Below, one piece after another: positions 34,331 to 44,879 of a stretch of 64,000 nucleotides of DNA (positions within the stretch are counted from its first letter, which is position 1; each line of letters begins with the position of its first letter). The notes below the pieces were generated by a model. That model searched no databases. It worked only from the letters and a program-made list of their open reading frames with translations, and was not told where the DNA came from. This DNA comes from Bacteroidaceae bacterium. Its GTDB lineage: Bacteria > Bacteroidota > Bacteroidia > Bacteroidales > Bacteroidaceae. Made by a program: the position numbers and the translations under genes. Location: positions 19,982 through 83,981 of the forward strand of contig JAGASY010000013.1 of assembly GCA_017621515.1 (NCBI GenBank), in the 5' to 3' direction.

Positions 34331-37300
34331 TCAATTTATCTTAAAGACAATCTCCGGACGCTCCAAAACATAGTTCACAAGCTTTTTTTGCACGGAGATT
34401 TTAATTTTACGCGAGAACAGACAAGCTTTCATATTGTCTCCCGAATACACATTGAAGTAAAGTTCTGCACGTCCGGGACTCTCTTTTGCAATCTCTGCAA
34501 GGTCTTCTACAAGCTCCACCGTCAACCTGTCCAAAGGCACAGAAAGCGTAATTCGGTCTATAACGGAGTCCTTCACATCCGAGAGCAGTTCAACACTTTT
34601 CAGAGCCAAATCATATCCGCCCTGTCCCCATTGCTTTGGAACAGCCTTTCCGCGGATGAACAAAGGAGTTCCAATCATGAAACTGTTATGATAATCAAGC
34701 CAATCCTTTCCAAACAGCGGAATCTCCCCCGCCCCGGTAAAGTCCTCAATCTTCACAATTCCGTATGGATTTCCTTTTTTAGTCTGCCCTTCCCTTATGT
34801 CGGTGACAAGTCCTCCAAAAGTCACTTCATCCAATTTGGCAAGCTGTTCTTTATCTTCAAGCTCCGTCACCTTCGTGTTGCACACATGGTTCAACACGAT
34901 AGAATATTCATCAAGCGGATGTGCCGAAAGATATATCCCGACAAGCTCACGTTCCCTGTTCAGACGCTCCATATCACTCCACGGCTCCACCTCCTTCGGC
35001 AAATCCGGATGAGCAACCTCTATTGCCATTCCCATGCCGAACAATGAGTTTGAAGCCATATTCTTATCTTGCTGGAAACGGTTACCATAGCGGATGAGTG
35101 TCTCCACAAAAGTCTCGCCGTTCTTTCCGCCCGGAGCGAAGTACATCTCACGGGAAACATCCTTAAAACAGTCCAAAGCTCCCGCAAGCACAAGGTTTTC
35201 AATATTCTTACGGTTACAAGCCGTAAGATTGACGCGTTCAACAAAGTCAAAGACAGACGTAAACACCCCGTTCTTCTCACGCTCGTCAATGATGGCAGCC
35301 ACAGCACTCTCGCCGACACCTTTCACCGCCCCCATACCGAAACGTATATCACCATGAGCGTTGACCGAAAACTTTTGGCGGCTTTCGTTTATGTCCGGTC
35401 CGAGTGTATTGATACCCATTGACTTACATTCGTCCATCAGCTTACGTATATCCGTGATATTCGCCAAGCTTCGGCTCATGACAGCAGCCATATACTGAGC
35501 CGGATAGTTCGCCTTCAGATAAGCCGTCTGGTATGCCACCCACGAATAACATGTCGCATGACTCTTATTGAAAGCATACGAAGCAAACTTCTCCCAATCC
35601 GCCCATATCTTCTGCAAAGTCTCAAGCTTATGTCCGTTGCTCTGTCCACCTTCAAAGAATTTCGGACGAAGCATATCAAGCTTGTCTTTCAGTTTCTTAC
35701 CCATCGCCTTTCTCAGCGTATCGCTCTCACCACGAGTAAAATTCGCCAGAAGACGAGAGAGAAGCATGACCTGCTCCTGATACACCGTAATGCCATACGT
35801 ATCCTTGAGATATTTCTCCATCACCGGAATATCATACTCAATCGGCTTCCGTCCCTGTTTTCTGTCGATAAAGTCAGGGATGTAGTCCATCGGTCCCGGT
35901 CGGTAAAGGGCATTCATCGCAATGAGGTCTTCAAACGTGGTCGGCTGAAGCTCTCGCAGATACTTCTGCATTCCGGCAGACTCAAACTGGAATGTTCCGA
36001 TAGTACGTCCATCGCTGTAGAGTCGGTATGTCGCCGGGTCATTAATATCAAGCGAGTCAACATCTACATTAACACCCAAACTGTCCTTAATGTTCTCGAC
36101 AGCCTCCTTTAAAATGGAAAGAGTCTTCAAACCGAGAAAGTCCATCTTAATTAGTCCGGTCTCTTCTATCACATGCCCGTCATACTGTGTGCAGCGCAGT
36201 TTCTCGCCAGTCTCCTTGTCATCGGCAGTAGATACTGGCACCCAGTCAGAAATGTCATCACGGCAGATAATAGTTCCGCACGCATGAACACCCGTATTCC
36301 GGACATTATTCTCAAGCATCTGAGCATATCTGAGCGTATCGCGCAAAAGAGGATCCGGCGATGTCACAGCATCCTGAAGTTCCTTCACACACTCAATTGC
36401 ATTCGGAAGATTCATCTTCTTTCCCGTAGGGAGTTTGTCGGGAATAGCCTTACACAAGGCATTGGAGATATTGAGAGGCAGCTTCTGCACACGCGCCACA
36501 TCCTTGATGGCAAGCTTTGTCGCCATAGTGCCATACGTGATGATATGCGCCACCTTCTCTTCTCCATATTTCTGAGTTACCCACTGAAGCACCTTTCCGC
36601 GTCCGTCGTCATCAAAATCCACATCTATATCGGGCAAAGAGATACGGTCAGGATTCAGGAATCGCTCGAACAGGAGGTCATACTGAATAGGGTCCACCCG
36701 CGTGATGCCAAGGCAATAAGCTACTGCCGAACCTGCCGCAGAGCCACGTCCCGGACCTACCCAAACTCCAAGTTCTTCGCGCGCCGCATTGATATAGTCC
36801 TGCACAATGAGGAAGTAGCCGGGGAAACCCATCGTCTTCATGATATGCAGCTCAAAGTTCAGCAGCTCCATTACATGGTCGGGAATAGGGTCGCCATACA
36901 TTTTCTTTGCACCCTCGTATGTGAGCTTCTTCAGATAGTCCGCCTCAAATTTTATTCTGTAAAGTTTCTCGTATCCTCCCAGTTTCTTTATCTTGTCATT
37001 TGCCGCCTCTTCACTCATCACCACGTTTCCATGTTCGTCACGAGTGAACTCATCGAACAAGTCCTTCTCCGTCAGCCTCTGCCTGTACTCCTCCTCCGTC
37101 CCAAAATCTTCCGGTATGGCAAAGTTCGGCATAATCGGCGCATGGTCGATGGAATAGTTCTCCACCTTGTCCAGCACCTCCACCGTATTGCGCAACGCTT
37201 CCGGCACATCGGCAAACACCTCGTTCATTTCTTCTCGGGTCTTGAACCACTCCTGCTTTGAATAAAGCATTCGGTTCGGGTCGTCAAGGTCTCGTCCCGT

Positions 37301-38179
37301 ACTCAGACAGATAAGACGGTCATGTGCCTCCGCATTCTCTTCATCTACAAAGTGAACGTCATTCGTACACACAAGCTTGACATTATGCTTACGGGCAAGT
37401 TCGATAATGACACGATTACACTCTTGCTGAATAGGAAAAGCTTCCCGGTTCGCCCTCTGCGTCGGGTCTTTCACCTCATGCCTCTGGAGTTCAAGATAAT
37501 AGTCGTCACCGAAAAGGTTCTTGAACCACACCACAGCCTCTTCAGCCTTTGCTATCTGTCCCTGACGTATATACCACGGAACTTCACCGGCGATACATGC
37601 CGAACATGCAATCAAGCCTTCATGATACTTCATCAGCTCTTCATGGTCTGTACGCGGTCTGTTATAGAATCCATCTACCCACGCATGACTGACAAGTTTC
37701 ACAAGATTGTGATATCCGGTGCTGTTCTTGGCAAGCAGAATGAGATGCCATCCGCTGCTGTCAAGCTTTCCCTCTTTCAGATGAAGCCCTCTCCGTGCAC
37801 AATACATCTCACAACCGAAGATAGGCTTAAAATCAAGTTTGGGAGTAGTCTTGGCTATCGTCTCCTCCGCCTCCTTCACAAGCTGCGCTTCCGGCTTACC
37901 CTCATATTTGTCCTTGCCGTCACGATCCTTACGTTCAAGTGTTCCGTTGTTAATATCATCAATAAGTTTCTGAGCTGTCTTAACCTTGTCGCGGTTTTTG
38001 CCGTTCACCTTCTTGCAATAGTTGAAAAACTCTTTTATTCCGAACATATTGCCGTGGTCGGTGACAGCCATCCCTTTCATGCCGTTGGCAATAGCCTTAT
38101 CGACAAGCTTCGGGATACTCGCCTGACCGTCAAGTATCGAATATTGGGTATGTACATGCAGATGAACAAAATTCTCCAT
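34331..38179 (-). CDS. dnaE: DNA polymerase III alpha subunit
   Basis: 1282 residues. The N-terminal PHP domain starts FVHLHVHTQYSILDGQASIP. The palm domain shows GPGRGSAAGSAVAYCLGITR and the catalytic pair in PDIDVDFDDDGR. Then come the fingers (DTLRKAMGKKLKDKLD and YAFNKSHATCYSWVAYQTAY), a helix-hairpin-helix region, and an OB fold near the end (VTFGGLVTDIREGQTKKGN). This is the main replicative polymerase of the DnaE type. I chose ATG 38179 (MENFVHLHV) rather than the TTG three codons upstream. Confidence 0.97.
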   Translation of the reverse strand: MENFVHLHVHTQYSILDGQASIPKLVDKAIANGMKGMAVTDHGNMFGIKEFFNYCKKVNGKNRDKVKTAQKLIDDINNGTLERKDRDGKDKYEGKPEAQLVKEAEETIAKTTPKLDFKPIFGCEMYCARRGLHLKEGKLDSSGWHLILLAKNSTGYHNLVKLVSHAWVDGFYNRPRTDHEELMKYHEGLIACSACIAGEVPWYIRQGQIAKAEEAVVWFKNLFGDDYYLELQRHEVKDPTQRANREAFPIQQECNRVIIELARKHNVKLVCTNDVHFVDEENAEAHDRLICLSTGRDLDDPNRMLYSKQEWFKTREEMNEVFADVPEALRNTVEVLDKVENYSIDHAPIMPNFAIPEDFGTEEEYRQRLTEKDLFDEFTRDEHGNVVMSEEAANDKIKKLGGYEKLYRIKFEADYLKKLTYEGAKKMYGDPIPDHVMELLNFELHIMKTMGFPGYFLIVQDYINAAREELGVWVGPGRGSAAGSAVAYCLGITRVDPIQYDLLFERFLNPDRISLPDIDVDFDDDGRGKVLQWVTQKYGEEKVAHIITYGTMATKLAIKDVARVQKLPLNISNALCKAIPDKLPTGKKMNLPNAIECVKELQDAVTSPDPLLRDTLRYAQMLENNVRNTGVHACGTIICRDDISDWVPVSTADDKETGEKLRCTQYDGHVIEETGLIKMDFLGLKTLSILKEAVENIKDSLGVNVDVDSLDINDPATYRLYSDGRTIGTFQFESAGMQKYLRELQPTTFEDLIAMNALYRPGPMDYIPDFIDRKQGRKPIEYDIPVMEKYLKDTYGITVYQEQVMLLSRLLANFTRGESDTLRKAMGKKLKDKLDMLRPKFFEGGQSNGHKLETLQKIWADWEKFASYAFNKSHATCYSWVAYQTAYLKANYPAQYMAAVMSRSLANITDIRKLMDECKSMGINTLGPDINESRQKFSVNAHGDIRFGMGAVKGVGESAVAAIIDEREKNGVFTSVFDFVERVNLTACNRKNIENLVLAGALDCFKDVSREMYFAPGGKNGETFVETLIRYGNRFQQDKNMASNSLFGMGMAIEVAHPDLPKEVEPWSDMERLNRERELVGIYLSAHPLDEYSIVLNHVCNTKVTELEDKEQLAKLDEVTFGGLVTDIREGQTKKGNPYGIVKIEDFTGAGEIPLFGKDWLDYHNSFMIGTPLFIRGKAVPKQWGQGGYDLALKSVELLSDVKDSVIDRITLSVPLDRLTVELVEDLAEIAKESPGRAELYFNVYSGDNMKACLFSRKIKISVQKKLVNYVLERPEIVFKIN

Positions 38180-38498
38180 ATATTTCAAATATATTTATTC
38201 TTTCATAATAGGTAAGTCATAAGGAGTATCCACAGAGCACAATGTCCGCCGTCTGTCCCGAAAACTTACAGGCATCACACGAAGTGTTGGGATATTTTTA
38301 TTACATTCCCAGACCTACAAGGCGCAAAAATCGCACTAAGTTAATATATTTTTTGCAAATATGCACAACACGCGAAATGAAAGTGGGAGACAAGAGGCTG
38401 TTTTAAGTTTTATTACTTATGGTTATAAAAACGGATTCGAGAAAGTTTTCTACTATATCTCATGTATGTACTCACCGGGGGCTTGCTAAAGTAAATAT

Positions 38499-38540
38499 AT
38501 TCGACAAACTACTCATACATCTTTTGTGAGTGTATTCGAC
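38499..38540 (+). repeat. Isolated copies of the ATTCGACAnACT.CTCAT motif upstream of dnaE
   Basis: ATATTCGACAAACTACTCAT (38498-38517) is followed by AGTGTATTCGAC (38529-38540). This is the motif that borders the four long elements, here without any of their conserved blocks. It may be a remnant or an independent site. Apart from this, the 412-bp gap 38180-38591 shows only A/T-rich sequence, and no convincing promoter for dnaE was found. Confidence 0.5.
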
Positions 38541-38591
38541 TATTTAAAATGGATATACACACAGACCCCTACAACTATATCGAATACTTTC

Positions 38592-39215
38592 TTACATCCA
38601 GCTGATAAGTATGAAAAACATGGCGCAGACAAATCCTACGGCAAACCCGACAAGAACTTGTGCAAGCGAATGTTGACGCAGTACGATGCGGCTTGTGCCG
38701 ATTGCTCCGGAGAGCAGCAACAATCCGCAAAGAGGCCATATAGGGTTGAAATAGAACAGATAGCTGAAAGCAATAATACTTCCCGTCAATCCGCCCGCGC
38801 CCACCATGTGTGTGCTGATTTTCCACCATCGGTTAATAATGACGCATAATATCTGTGCCATGAGAGCCGCCATGACGATGCCCCTGATGAACATTGCCGT
38901 GTTCATGTTGGTCATCAGCACAAGACACGCAGTATAGCTTACAAGCGTAAGCACGTAAGGAGTGTGTCGGTTTCGCCTGTGGCTGAGTTGCCAGTGCGTC
39001 CATTTATTCAGTTTGCGGAATAAGTTTATGCTTATTCGCGGAATGAACACCGTGAAGCAATATACCATTAGCAGTATAAGAAGCTTGTAGCCTGACGGCA
39101 GCAGTCTCAGATAGCTGAATATGAAAAGTCCGGCAAAAGCCCACAGAGGAGCATAGAATGGCGAGAACAGTGCCGAAAATATCTTGGCAACCTGTATCAG
39201 TCGTTTTTCATTCAT
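38592..39215 (-). CDS. PAP2-like integral membrane protein
   Basis: 207 residues from ATG 39215 (MNEKRLIQVAKIFSALFS). About five or six transmembrane segments. The parts resembling PAP2 phosphatase motifs are RRNRHTPYV, STHMVGAGGLTGSII and GTSRIVLRQHSLAQVLVG. In the last, the His is kept but the Asp of the classical SRxxxxxHxxxD motif is Gln. This fits the bacteroidete PAP2-like subgroup, so lipid phosphatase activity is uncertain. It lies downstream of rpoN and probably belongs to that transcript. Confidence 0.75.
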   Translation of the reverse strand: MNEKRLIQVAKIFSALFSPFYAPLWAFAGLFIFSYLRLLPSGYKLLILLMVYCFTVFIPRISINLFRKLNKWTHWQLSHRRNRHTPYVLTLVSYTACLVLMTNMNTAMFIRGIVMAALMAQILCVIINRWWKISTHMVGAGGLTGSIIAFSYLFYFNPIWPLCGLLLLSGAIGTSRIVLRQHSLAQVLVGFAVGFVCAMFFILISWM

Positions 39216-39306
39216 AAAAAATCTTATCGTTATTTTGAAGCGGTCGCATGTCATAGTTGTATGCCGCTTTCTGTTCTTTTTGTTTCTGTCTATGTCTGAA
39301 TCCGTC

Positions 39307-40872
39307 TTACGATATGCTTTTTTCTCCTGCGGCGCGTTTCTTCGCTGTCGGTATTCCCATGCTGTCCCTGTATTTTGCCACAGTTCTCCTGCTGATGCTC
39401 AGTCCGTTCTTTTTCAGCATTTCCATGAGTTGTTCGTCTGAATACGGCTTGCTTTTGTCTTCCGATTCGATGATGGAACTGATGAGCCGGTTCACCTTGC
39501 GTGCCTGTATTTCTTCTCCTTCCGCATTGGCGCGTGTACGTAAGAAGAAATGTTTCAACGGATATATACTTCCGTCAACCATCGCATACTTGCTGTTGCA
39601 GACCCTTGATATGGTGGATATGTCGAGCTGTGATTTGTCAGCGACATCGCGCAGCACCATAGGTTGTAACGTATCTTCGTCTTGTGTTAGGAAAAAATCT
39701 CTTTGCAGGTCGATTATGGTCTTCATGGTGACATACAATGTCCGTTGTCTTTGCTTGATTGATTCGATGAACATGCGTGCCGCATCCACCTTCTGCTTGG
39801 TATATGCGAAAGCCTCCTTTTCGCTCCTGCTCATCCGGTTTCCCCGCTTCATGTAGGCATCGAGTTGCTTCACATATTCTTGGTTCACATGCAGTTCCGG
39901 CAACTCACCCTCGTTGAGTGTCAGCGTGATGTTGCCTTCACCGTCCGTCTCTATTATGAAGTCCGGAATAATCGTCTGCACTCTGTCGTCTGACGATTCG
40001 CACAATGAGCGTCCCGGGTGGGGATTAAGCTTGCCGATGACACCGATGGCCGCCATGACGTCCTTGCAGCTTACACCAAGCTCTTCACTCAGCGGTTCCA
40101 CCACACGCTCAGTGATGTCCGCCGGATTGTTCGCAATCTTTGTCCATGTGTCATATTCCTTGGCAATGATTTCCTTCCCTATTTTCAGCAGCCAGCGTCG
40201 GGCTTCGCTCTGTTCTTTCTTGTCTTTCAGCAGACGGTCTATCTGTATGAGCAGACATTCCTGCAGGTTGCGCGCTCCAATTCCAGCCGGCTCGAATTGC
40301 TGCAATGTGTGCAGTGCTTCCTCCACTTCCTTCTCATCAGTGTCTATGTTGTGGCTGAACAGCAGTTCATCCACGATGTTTGAAAGCGGACGGTCTATGA
40401 ATCCGTTATTGTTCAACGAACCAATCAGATATTTGATTATCAGTTGCTTCTGCTCTGATATTTCGTATTCCAGAATCTGATTCTCCAAGTCTTCGATGAA
40501 AGAGCGGGTGTCGCCTATCGGTATCTCCGCACCCTCATTCTCCCGGCGGTTGACAAGATAAGAGGGCATGTCGTCGGGCGAAGAATAGTCGCCGTATTCC
40601 AGCTCTGTTCCGTCCGCTTCATAATTCTCGTCATGCTCCGTATTTTCTCCGTCCGATGCCGAAGCACGGTCGTCATCCTTTGCTCCTTCCGCACCGGGAA
40701 TCTCCTCTCTGCCCTCTTCAAGAGCTATATTGTCGATAACTTCGTTTTTGACACGCTCTTCAAGATCGCTCACAGGAAGTTCTATGAGCTTGACCAGCAT
40801 CAGCTGCTGAGGAGAAAGTTTCAGTATCTGACTTTCCGTCTGCGTCTGGTATAATCCTTGTTTTTGTGCCAT
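39307..40872 (-). CDS. rpoN: RNA polymerase sigma-54 factor
   Basis: 521 residues. The N-terminal activator-interaction region has LKLSPQQLMLVKLIELP. An acidic linker (about 55-110) follows, then the core-binding region (ILEYEISEQKQLIIKYLIGS). The DNA-binding part contains DKSQLDISTISRVCNSKYAM and ends with the RpoN box as RRTVAKYRDSMGIP, which recognises the -24 element. No enhancer-binding activator gene is present in the window. It is followed by alkD-like and metallopeptidase genes upstream in the same direction with gaps of 2 bp and overlap, so the three are probably one operon. Confidence 0.96.
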   Translation of the reverse strand: MAQKQGLYQTQTESQILKLSPQQLMLVKLIELPVSDLEERVKNEVIDNIALEEGREEIPGAEGAKDDDRASASDGENTEHDENYEADGTELEYGDYSSPDDMPSYLVNRRENEGAEIPIGDTRSFIEDLENQILEYEISEQKQLIIKYLIGSLNNNGFIDRPLSNIVDELLFSHNIDTDEKEVEEALHTLQQFEPAGIGARNLQECLLIQIDRLLKDKKEQSEARRWLLKIGKEIIAKEYDTWTKIANNPADITERVVEPLSEELGVSCKDVMAAIGVIGKLNPHPGRSLCESSDDRVQTIIPDFIIETDGEGNITLTLNEGELPELHVNQEYVKQLDAYMKRGNRMSRSEKEAFAYTKQKVDAARMFIESIKQRQRTLYVTMKTIIDLQRDFFLTQDEDTLQPMVLRDVADKSQLDISTISRVCNSKYAMVDGSIYPLKHFFLRTRANAEGEEIQARKVNRLISSIIESEDKSKPYSDEQLMEMLKKNGLSISRRTVAKYRDSMGIPTAKKRAAGEKSIS

Positions 40873-40874
40873 TT

Positions 40875-41549
40875 TTATCTTTTGAGTTCTCTTATAATAT
40901 CCTTCTCACGGTCTGAAACTCGTTGCGACTCGATGATTTTCTGTAATGCCTTGTTGTAGGTCTCCTTATCAAGCCCACAGTCTCTGAGTGTCGTTATGGT
41001 CTTCTCCGGATATTTGACATAACATACGGACAAAGCCCATGCCACAGCCATCTTGGCATAATAATGTGGCGAGCTTAACCGGGTGAGCCGTGAAAGCGTA
41101 TAGTCTATATAATCCTCGTTAATGAAATAGTCCATCAGCATGACCGCCCCGAACCTCTGCTCATATTCTTTTTCGGAGTCAAGATAGGGTTGCAAGAAAT
41201 CCAAAGTCTGTGGAAGAGCCTTCTTAACTGCTTTGAATGTAGAACATGCGCAGTCACATACCGCCCACGAATCAATGAGAGGCACAAAGTTCTTGATATG
41301 TTCCAGACGCTCTCCGAAAGGCATCTTGGCATATCCCACTACAAGTCCGTGCAGCAACCTCTCCTCCATTGCTCCTCTGTGGTCTTCCGCAAGAAAATCC
41401 TTCCAGTCCGTTCCTGCCGCAATCCTCTTTGCCAACAGGCGCAGCTGCGGGATTCTCACTCCGATGACAGAAGCTCCCGGAATGAGGGCGGACGAGAATT
41501 TGCGAAGTTTCTCGTCAGCCATGCTTTCAAGTTCTTTCCGGATATCCAT
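40875..41549 (-). CDS. DNA alkylation repair protein, AlkD-like
   Basis: 224 residues made of helical HEAT-like repeats. Motifs include GVRIPQLRLLAKRIA, EERLLHGLVVGYAKM, FVPLIDSWAVCDCACSTFK and YYAKMAVAWALSVCYVKYP, matching the AlkD/YhaZ-type DNA glycosylase family that removes alkylated bases. The segment NFVPLIDSWAVCD carries the Asp and Trp typically seen at the active site. Its ATG overlaps the stop of the metallopeptidase gene by one base, and its stop is 2 bp before rpoN. Confidence 0.9.
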   Translation of the reverse strand: MDIRKELESMADEKLRKFSSALIPGASVIGVRIPQLRLLAKRIAAGTDWKDFLAEDHRGAMEERLLHGLVVGYAKMPFGERLEHIKNFVPLIDSWAVCDCACSTFKAVKKALPQTLDFLQPYLDSEKEYEQRFGAVMLMDYFINEDYIDYTLSRLTRLSSPHYYAKMAVAWALSVCYVKYPEKTITTLRDCGLDKETYNKALQKIIESQRVSDREKDIIRELKR

Positions 41550-42283
41550 CAGTCGTTCCTTCTGCTTCCGACAAGCAACATGACATAATAAAGTAATGTG
41601 GCAAGCGAACCGAGAGCAGCCACCACGTAGGTATATGCGGCAGCGCGCAAAGCATCCACCGATGCGCTGTGAGTACGTGCGTCGGTGAGTCCTGCACTGT
41701 CAAGCCACTTGATAGCTCTCCGGCTTGCGTCTATTTCTACAGGCAGAGTGATGAACGAGAAGAGAGTGGTCATCGAGAATAATATCACTCCTATCAGCAG
41801 CACAGTGCCGGAACCGGTGTAGCTCAACATCAGCATACCGCCAAGCAACAACCACTGCATCCACTGTGAGGCAAAGCTCACCACCGGCACCAGTTTGGAG
41901 CGCAATGCGAGAGGCCCGTATGCGTAGGCATGTTGTACGGCATGACCGCATTCGTGTGCTGCCACGGCAACCGCCATGATGCTGTTGCTGCCATATACAA
42001 TCTCGCTCAGGTTCACAGTCCGGTCTGCCGGATTGTAGTGGTCGGTCAACCGTCCTTCAGTGCTTATCACCTTCACATCTGTGATGCCGTTGTCGCGCAG
42101 CATCATTTCCGCCACTTCCTTCCCCGTAAGTCCTCGGTAAGACCTCATTTCGGAATATTGTGTGGTCTTTCTGTTCAGGTTCCACTGCACAATCCAACTT
42201 GCTATCGCTATTCCGATAAATATAATCCAATAAATCGTGGTGGCACTCATTGCGTAGCCATCCGCATAACCTGTTTCGTACAT
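41549..42283 (-). CDS. Membrane zinc metallopeptidase (YugP-like)
   Basis: 244 residues. One N-terminal transmembrane segment (about 17-34), the zinc-binding motif AAHECGHAVQHA (HExxH at 110-114), and two or more further hydrophobic segments (about 130-180 and 220-238). It also has GLTGKEVAEMMLRDNGITDV near residue 51, typical of the neutral zinc metallopeptidase family. Target proteins are unknown. The start may be at codon 12 (MSATTIYW) instead, as many homologues start close to the membrane segment. Confidence 0.88.
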   Translation of the reverse strand: MYETGYADGYAMSATTIYWIIFIGIAIASWIVQWNLNRKTTQYSEMRSYRGLTGKEVAEMMLRDNGITDVKVISTEGRLTDHYNPADRTVNLSEIVYGSNSIMAVAVAAHECGHAVQHAYAYGPLALRSKLVPVVSFASQWMQWLLLGGMLMLSYTGSGTVLLIGVILFSMTTLFSFITLPVEIDASRRAIKWLDSAGLTDARTHSASVDALRAAAYTYVVAALGSLATLLYYVMLLVGSRRND

Positions 42284-42712
42284 AGTCTTTCTTCGTTGTT
42301 AAGTTCAAAAATTGATATTCTTTCCTTAGTATAACAAATTTTGCAGCCAAAAGTACGAAAAACCTTTTACTTTGTGTGTGTATGACTCTTATTTCTTTGC
42401 GAATCTCAGTCTTTTTGTGTTTTTGTAACGGCAATGACAGGCGGAATCCACTTACGTGCATCCGAAAACAAAAGCTTCGCATTCTAAAAATCGCAGAATC
42501 TATCTTTTCAGCTATTACTTTAGTTTCAAGTTCCGCAAGTATTGATTTTCTGAGACAGAAGAGAAAACAGTCTTATTCTACAAGACAAATGAGAACTTTC
42601 GTCACTGTGGTCTAAAGCGAAATATTTGCCTATATCGAAGAAAAAACACTATACTCTATATGCACAGACTATGCTTTGAAAACATATTGTATGTACGGAA
42701 AAGGAATGAAAA

Positions 42713-42838
42713 CCGTGCACCGAATTCTCAAATCAGCACTGCTGATCATAAAAACCACACTGCTGATTTTGTAAACTGCACTGCTGATTACAAAAACCAC
42801 AGTGTTGATTTGAGAATTTTACACACCGTTTTTAATTC
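42713..42838. repeat. Six-unit 21-bp tandem array of near-palindromic motifs (array F)
   Basis: Units start at 42713, 42734, 42755, 42776, 42797 and 42818, exactly 21 bp apart. Central units carry CAGCACTGCTG, CCACACTGCTG, CTGCACTGCTG and CCACAGTGTTG. The outer units are CCGTGCACCGA and TTTACACACCG, and TTCTCAAAT on the left is mirrored by ATTTGAGAAT on the right. The plan is the same as array E at 645-770, though the sequence has diverged. It lies in the 891-bp gap between the metallopeptidase and cysS genes; the rest of that gap holds only the cysS promoter region. Confidence 0.85.
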
Positions 42839-43100
42839 CTCGCTGCACCGATATTTTTATTTTAGAGGGTATATCATCATTTAAATGTACAGTATAGCAT
42901 GTCACACGTAGTCAAAGTATTTTGAGAACTTACTGTTTTTTAGAGATACGGAATAATGCGTAACAACTCATCTATCCGAATCAATTGTCTATGAAACGCT
43001 TTTAGGCAAGAAAACATGTCTTTTTTATGCCTTATCTCTGAAATCATATACTTGCGAAACTCAGTTATAGTCTTACCACTCATCACCTTTTTTCGTTTAT

Positions 43101-43134
43101 TTTGCTGATATGGCATTGGAAAATCGTAACTTTG
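43101..43134 (+). promoter_or_regulatory. Likely promoter of cysS
   Basis: TAACTTTG (43127-43134) fits the -7 box. TTTG at 43101-43104 is 22 bp upstream, three longer than consensus. The start codon is 40 bp downstream. Confidence 0.5.
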
Positions 43135-43174
43135 TGCCATGAATCACATTGAAATGTAAGATAAACAAAACGAT

Positions 43175-44683
43175 ATGGAACAGAAACTTTTTGTGTATAA
43201 CACACTGACACGCAGAAAAGAGGAGTTCAAACCTCTTCATGCGCCTCATGTAGGCATGTATGTATGCGGTCCGACCGTATATGGAGATGCCCATCTCGGA
43301 CATGCGCGCCCTGCAATCACTTTCGACATTGTATTCCGCTATTTGAAACACCTTGGGTATAAAGTGCGTTATGTGCGCAATATCACCGATGTCGGTCATC
43401 TTGAGCATGACGCGGACGAGGGCGAAGACAAGATTGCAAAGAAGGCACGTCTCGAAGAGCTTGAACCAATGGAAGTGGCACAGTATTATACCAACCGCTT
43501 TCATGAGGCGATGGACGCTCTCAACGTACTTCCGCCAAGCATAGAGCCTCATGCCACAGGACATATCATTGAGCAGGAACAGCTTGTCAAGGAGATACTG
43601 GACAACGGATTTGCATACGAGAGCAACGGTTCCGTGTATTTTGATGTGGAGGCTTACAACAAGAAACACAGATACGGCATCCTTTCCGGACGTAATCTTG
43701 ACGATATTATCAACAACTCACGCGAACTTGCCGGAGTGGGAGAAAAGCGCAATCAGGCGGATTTCGCACTTTGGAAGAAGGCACAGCCCGAACACATCAT
43801 GCGCTGGCCGAGTCCGTGGAGCGACGGATTCCCGGGCTGGCACTGCGAATGTACGGCGATGGGACGCAAGTATCTGGGCAGCCACTTCGATATTCACGGA
43901 GGAGGAATGGACTTGATATTCCCTCACCATGAGTGTGAGATTGCACAAGCAGTGGCAAGCCAAGGCGACGATATGGTTCGTTACTGGATTCACAACAACA
44001 TGATAACCATCAACGGACAGAAGATGGGCAAGAGCCTCGGCAACTTCATCACTCTGCCACAGTTCTTCTCCGGAGAGCACGAAAAGCTGGAGCGTGCATA
44101 TTCTCCGATGACAATCCGTTTCTTCATTCTTCAGGCACACTACCGCTCAACTGTCGATTTCAGCAACGAAGCATTGCAGGCGGCAGAAAAAGGACTGAAC
44201 CGTCTGCTCGACGCTTACAAAGCATTGAACTCTGTGCAGCCTGTTGCCGAAGGAGGAACTGTAGAAATGAAGTTTGTCGAGGAACTGAAACAGAAGTGTT
44301 ATGATTCGCTCAACGACGACTTCAACACTCCGATTGTCATCAGCAATCTGTTTGATGCTTGCCGCACAATCAATACCATTGCAGACAAGAAAGCAACAAT
44401 CAGCACCGATGTGTTGGAGGCACTGAAGTCTGTGTTCCGTCTTTTTGCCTTCGAACTGCTTGGACTTCGTGAGGGCAATGCAACTTCTTCCACAAACAAC
44501 GAAAGCAATGCGGCTCGCGAAGAAGCCTACGGAAAAGTAGTTGATATGCTGCTCGAACAGCGCATGAAAGCCAAAGCGAACAAAGACTGGGCGACATCCG
44601 ACCTCATACGCGACAATCTGGCTGCTCTCGGTTTTGAAGTAAAAGACACCAAGGACGGTTTCAGTTGGAAACTCAACAAATAA
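43175..44683 (+). CDS. cysS: Cysteinyl-tRNA synthetase
   Basis: 502 residues. Class I synthetase with [19 protein letters not shown], where the Cys is the zinc ligand and HLGH is the HIGH motif. [10 protein letters not shown] and HHECEIAQA hold other zinc ligands, and KMGKSLGN is the KMSKS signature. The C-terminal helical domain ends [20 protein letters not shown]. It charges tRNA-Cys. A 59-codon membrane protein gene and a terminator follow, so the two probably share a transcript. Confidence 0.97.
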   Translation: MEQKLFVYNTLTRRKEEFKPLHAPHVGMYVCGPTVYGDAHLGHARPAITFDIVFRYLKHLGYKVRYVRNITDVGHLEHDADEGEDKIAKKARLEELEPMEVAQYYTNRFHEAMDALNVLPPSIEPHATGHIIEQEQLVKEILDNGFAYESNGSVYFDVEAYNKKHRYGILSGRNLDDIINNSRELAGVGEKRNQADFALWKKAQPEHIMRWPSPWSDGFPGWHCECTAMGRKYLGSHFDIHGGGMDLIFPHHECEIAQAVASQGDDMVRYWIHNNMITINGQKMGKSLGNFITLPQFFSGEHEKLERAYSPMTIRFFILQAHYRSTVDFSNEALQAAEKGLNRLLDAYKALNSVQPVAEGGTVEMKFVEELKQKCYDSLNDDFNTPIVISNLFDACRTINTIADKKATISTDVLEALKSVFRLFAFELLGLREGNATSSTNNESNAAREEAYGKVVDMLLEQRMKAKANKDWATSDLIRDNLAALGFEVKDTKDGFSWKLNK

Positions 44684-44695
44684 ACAGTTCGCATT

Positions 44696-44875
44696 ATGGG
44701 GAATCTCAGTAAACTGATGATGTGGCTTTCATTCGTATTTGTCATAATCTGCTTCGGCGCAAGCCTCTGGATGGCATTCGTACTGAAAGACACCATGTCA
44801 TACATGATGGCAGGAATATTCTTCATCGCCATTATATGGACAGCACTTAATCTTCGCAGTTTGAAGAAGAAATAA
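44696..44875 (+). CDS. Small inner-membrane protein (59 residues)
   Basis: ATG 44696 encodes MGNLSKLMMWLSFVFVIICF and then two transmembrane helices (about 8-29 and 35-52), ending in the basic tail LRSLKKK. It lies 12 bp after the cysS stop and 4 bp before a strong terminator, which supports it as a real gene of the cysS transcript. I do not recognise a family. Confidence 0.65.
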   Translation: MGNLSKLMMWLSFVFVIICFGASLWMAFVLKDTMSYMMAGIFFIAIIWTALNLRSLKKK

Positions 44876-44879
44876 CGAA

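Noticed and set aside
42940..43140. Open frame upstream of cysS on the minus strand
   Set aside because: 66 codons overlapping the cysS promoter region, no good start context and no family; a 47-codon core from an inner ATG is possible but not supported.
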